Shown: positions 61,185 to 64,000 of the stretch, piece after piece
Position numbering within the stretch: the first letter of the stretch is position 1
Layout of the letters: the number at the start of each line of letters is the position of its first letter
NCBI GenBank assembly: GCA_009809945.1
Contig: WTPW01002604.1
Location: 1 to 64,000, forward strand
Length of the DNA: 64,000 nt
Direction: 5' to 3'
Source: Gigaspora margarita
Taxonomy: Eukaryota; Glomeromycota; Glomeromycetes; Diversisporales; Gigasporaceae
The notes under the pieces: generated by a model
Database searches by the model: none
The model's input: the letters and a program-made list of their open reading frames with translations, nothing else
Told to the model about the DNA's origin: nothing
Translations under genes and position numbers: made by a program

Positions 61185-61317
61185 TGTCATCAAAGAAAAA
61201 CCTGCCATCAGGATTTTAATTATATTTTGTACCAGATACAACCTATGTAATCTAATAAAATTGTATCCAGTACAAAATATAATTGAAATCCTGATGGCAG
61301 GTTTTTCTTTGATGACA
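61185..61317. repeat. near-perfect hairpin element
   Basis: Arms of nearly 50 bases (tgtcatcaaagaaaaacctg... and its inverse ending ...gatgaca) enclose a spacer of about 35 bases. No target duplication is clear. It would form a long hairpin RNA if transcribed. Confidence 0.8.
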
Positions 61318-61719
61318 CTCAAATAATATCTGACTAAATCTATAAATAAGTCATGCTTTTGAGCATGCATGAGCAGATTTACTCTTTTGCTTAAAAAAAT
61401 ATATTAAACTTTTTTCAAATTACATTAGTTTATTAAACTTTCACTTCATTCATACTTTATTTAATAATTATTCATCAGTCATCATTCCATTTTAGATGTT
61501 ATATTATTTCATAGGTAAAATATATATAAAGAATGTTTTTCTTTTCTTTTCATTTAGTAAATAAACTGAACAATCAATATCTCAATCAAACACATTTTGT
61601 TAATTTTTTGGCCTTTTTGACAAAATGTATAGACAAAAGTCCTATAAAATTAATATAGTACCCAAATGTTGTTCTATTTTCCTACTCATTTCTTCTCACT
61701 AAACCATCATTCAACACCA
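61318..61719. other. non-coding stretch before the last gene
   Basis: Likely holds its promoter; no specific site recognised. Confidence 0.3.
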
Positions 61720-62758
61720 ATGCCACTGCAAAAAAATCAAAGCTGTATTCGATTGATAACACCTATATGATCGAATAAATGAGGCTATCAAAGCTGAAGC
61801 CACAGGTCTAGATCTAGGTCCAGGTCTCTATCATATAATAGTAGTTATAAATGTTCATGTTGTTATTCTAAATCTCCTGATGAAAGAGATTCTAGTAATT
61901 TGTGTGGCTTTATAAAGCCATTTTTAATTTTTATTATAAGGTTTTTCAATAAATCGATTTGTCTGATGAAATTTTTATATAGAGATAGTAGATTTTTTAA
62001 AACAAGCTGTGTATTCCTTAACAAATCAAGTTAAGAATCTTAAAGCTCGAACTTCAACTCTAGAAACTCCAAACATGTGTTCTGATGATGCCTATAATTA
62101 TAATGAAAACAGCGACCTTGAAGATGCTAATGGCACTACTAGACTTTCTTGTCCATTCAATGATTTTGTCTTTCTGAACTTGAAGACCAAAATTCTAACT
62201 CAAACATACAAACCACTACTACTAAAATTCAAAGAAAGGGAAAGGAGAGACAATGAAATGATGATGAAGCCAATAATAAAACTATCAGTAAGCCCAGAAC
62301 CATCTACTGAATATGCAAGAAAGTCACATAAATTGTTAGAAGATATGGATGAAGAACAGTATAAACTGTTCATGTATGTAATGTTATAATTTATAAGTAA
62401 AAAAAGCTGTCAGTTAAATTATTGTTTAATTGAATATAGGATGAAGTAATTCAAATTTTAAATAGCCTTGAAGATACCTTGAGTTTCAATGCAAAAAAAA
62501 ATGGGTAGAAATCTTGCATCACATGAACAAAAATATTATACCAGTAATAGCAAAGCTTTGGAAGGCTGATTTAGATATAAAAGTAAAATAAAGTATGTCC
62601 TTCAAAACCTTCACAGATATCGCTATAAAAAATGGACTATTGATCAAGATCCAGAGAAGTCAAAAGCTAACAAAAAACAGAAAGGAATAAATACACACCA
62701 TGGCAAAGTAAGTAGTTTTTTTTATACAAATAAATATCATATTACCAGTATTAGTTAT

Positions 62759-63044
62759 TAGAGTTGCTCAAATTCAAATCATATCAAATATTGGGTCAAT
62801 TTGAATTTGATCAAATCAAATTGACCCTGATTTGAATTTGATTTGATTCAAATATATGGATTTGAATTTGATTTTAATTTGAATTTTTAATAATAATTTT
62901 CAAATCAAATCAAATATTTGTCAAATCAAATCAAATTTGGCCAGATTTGAATTTGATCAAATCAAATATAGTCAAATTTAAATTTGAATTTGATCAAATA
63001 TTTGATTCAAATATTTGAAAATCAAATCAAATTACGGAACTCTA
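62759..63044. mobile_element. hAT MITE in an intron of the last gene
   Basis: TAGAGTTGC at the left, GGAACTCTA at the right, and an exact 8-bp duplication TTAGTTAT at 62751-62758 and 63045-63052. The interior is an array of 'tcaaatttgaatttga' in both orientations. It lies between donor 62708 and an acceptor TTAATAG near 63100. Confidence 0.85.
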
Positions 63045-63639
63045 TTAGTTATAGATTATTAAATAACCATTTACAAACTGATCTATGTTTAATTAATAGA
63101 AAATGAGGTGATGAGTTTGAGGTATTAATCATATGATTAATACCAACGATAAAAATCTCAAAGATCTTGTCCCTTCTATTATTTGGAATGACTTTAAAGC
63201 CAATCTTGAAGATATAATTAACAAGGGAGACTTTCATTCAGATGAAGTTTCAGAAACAGATGCAGAAAGAACAGATTCAGAATGATGATTAAAAATTCGC
63301 CTAGTAAACAAAAAGAAAAATGACCACCATGTAATTCGTGTTTATGACAAGCTATGGAGGTCTTGAAGGGTAAGTAATTATTATTATAATTGTAATTTAT
63401 TAAATTTTTTTATAATGTTTCTTTTATTTTATATTATAATAAGGTTAAAAAATTCTTTGACTCACTGATAAAATGGGAGAAAAATTTCTCACGTTAAATG
63501 CTCAAGAAAAAGATGGCATAGTAATACAAAGTGGGCATATAAATCAAAACCACCTCTAGAAGCTCCAGTTAGGTTTATTTCAGTTTCATATTATTCTGAT
63601 GAAGAAGCTAATAATAATGAGATAGTTGATGAAACTGCC

Positions 63640-63960
63640 TCTGCAGGTGGTAGTGGCAGTAACTATAATAATAGGGTTAAAAATAGAAATGGAAGTGGTA
63701 TTGGAATTGGAATTGAAAATGGAAGTGGAAGTAAAAGTAGAGGTGGTAATGGAAATGGAAGTAGTGACAGTAACTGCAGTGGTAGTGGAAGTAGCAGTAG
63801 TAACAGCAGTAGTAGTGGAAGTGACAGTGGTAACAGCAGTAATAGTAGAAGTGGCAGTAGTAATAGCAGTAGTAGTAGAAGTGGCAGTGGTAATAAAAGT
63901 AGTAGTAGTGGAAGTGGCAGTAGTAATAAAAGTAGTAGTAGTAATAGCAATGGATGTGGT
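63640..63960 (+). repeat. AGT/GGT codon repeat coding for the Ser/Gly tail
   Basis: Degenerate trinucleotide runs (agt, ggt, gga, aat) give an SSSNSSSSGSG-type low-complexity tail. Long ORFs in the other frames (all-Leu, Thr/Ser, all-Val) are shadows of this repeat. Confidence 0.8.
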
Positions 63961-64000
63961 AAGCAAAATGAAAAAGAATAAAGTAATATTTTGATACTAT

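Larger units (their letters stand above)
61720..63981 (+). pseudogene. decayed multi-exon gene, RS-rich start and Ser/Gly/Asn-rich tail
   Basis: A start at 61720 (MPLQKNQSC) precedes blocks in more than one frame: NEAIKAEATG, RSRSRSRSLSYNSSYKC (about 61800-61860), a coiled-coil-like LKQAVYSLTNQVKNLKART (61995-62060), the 126-codon open stretch 62009-62389, NLHRYRYKKWTIDQDPEKSKA (about 62605-62670), then after an intron (donor GTAAGTAG at 62708) LVPSIIWNDFKANLEDIINK.., KIRLVNKKKNDHHVIRVYDK (about 63150-63370) and LEAPVRFISVSYYSDEEANN leading into a Ser/Gly/Asn-rich tail to the stop at 63981. Stops such as SE-stop-stop-LKIR and WRS-stop-R show decay. I half-remember relatives in Rhizophagus of unknown function; the link to any domain is not secure. 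Confidence 0.5.

Noticed and set aside
63586-63994. Long ORFs rich in Leu, Thr or Val on both strands
   Set aside because: They are other-frame readings of the AGT/GGT repeat that codes for the Ser/Gly/Asn tail.

Overview
This window looks like nuclear DNA of an arbuscular mycorrhizal fungus (Glomeromycotina, Rhizophagus/Gigaspora type). The sequence is very AT-rich with short AT-rich introns. The recognisable proteins belong to families I remember as expanded in these fungi: Kelch-repeat membrane proteins, tyrosinases, a one-finger C2H2 family paired with a large multicopy family, and a Plavaka/CACTA-like transposase. Most of the window is repeats, and nearly every conventional gene is broken. 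I could run no searches, so family names come from reading the translations.

The outstanding object is a minus-strand locus at 12561-23643. About 90 intron-like units of roughly 60-130 bp follow one another. Each ends in a splice acceptor (YAG), is followed by exactly 3 bases (a few times 6, 9 or 21), and then by a donor (GTAAGTAT, GTATGTAT, GTACGTAT and similar). An upstream exon (23537-23643) encodes a signal peptide and a Kex2 site (KR) and ends in phase 2. A terminal exon (12561-12582) is open to its stop only if entered in phase 2. Every microexon read keeps that phase, and the joined reading has no stop, provided one weak 9-base exon is used. The model is a secreted peptide of about 145 residues made almost entirely from single-codon exons. 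Any exon can be skipped without a frameshift. In the central block two unit types alternate as a ~205-bp dimer, and the 3-base windows vary while the flanking splice sites stay constant. This is my candidate for an undescribed system.

Layout: 0-12.5 kb is repeats (hAT, Mutator-type and pogo-type non-autonomous elements, two tRNA-derived SINEs) plus one decayed acidic/lysine-rich gene on minus. 12.6-23.6 kb is the microexon gene. 23.6-30.8 kb is repeats with a decayed DEAH-helicase fragment. 30.8-34.1 kb is a divergent pair: an intact C2H2-type gene (minus) and a broken multicopy-family gene (plus). 34.9-35.8 kb is a tyrosinase pseudogene with a hAT insertion. 36.8-43.1 kb is nested DNA transposons. 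45.4-46.9 kb is a broken Kelch gene whose C-terminus was replaced by a hAT MITE. 43-52 kb carries three blocks of a second, intron-like satellite. 52.9-54.7 kb is a hAT element full of palindromes. 55-59.9 kb is a decayed Plavaka-like transposase carrying a hAT insertion and a Mutator-type MITE. 60.1-61.1 kb is a tandem repeat. 61.7-64 kb is a decayed multi-exon gene with an RS-rich start and a Ser/Gly/Asn-rich tail.

There is no operon logic here. What links the parts is insertion history: many hAT elements have exact or near-exact 8-bp target duplications, and several sit inside genes, which lets the empty sites be read.
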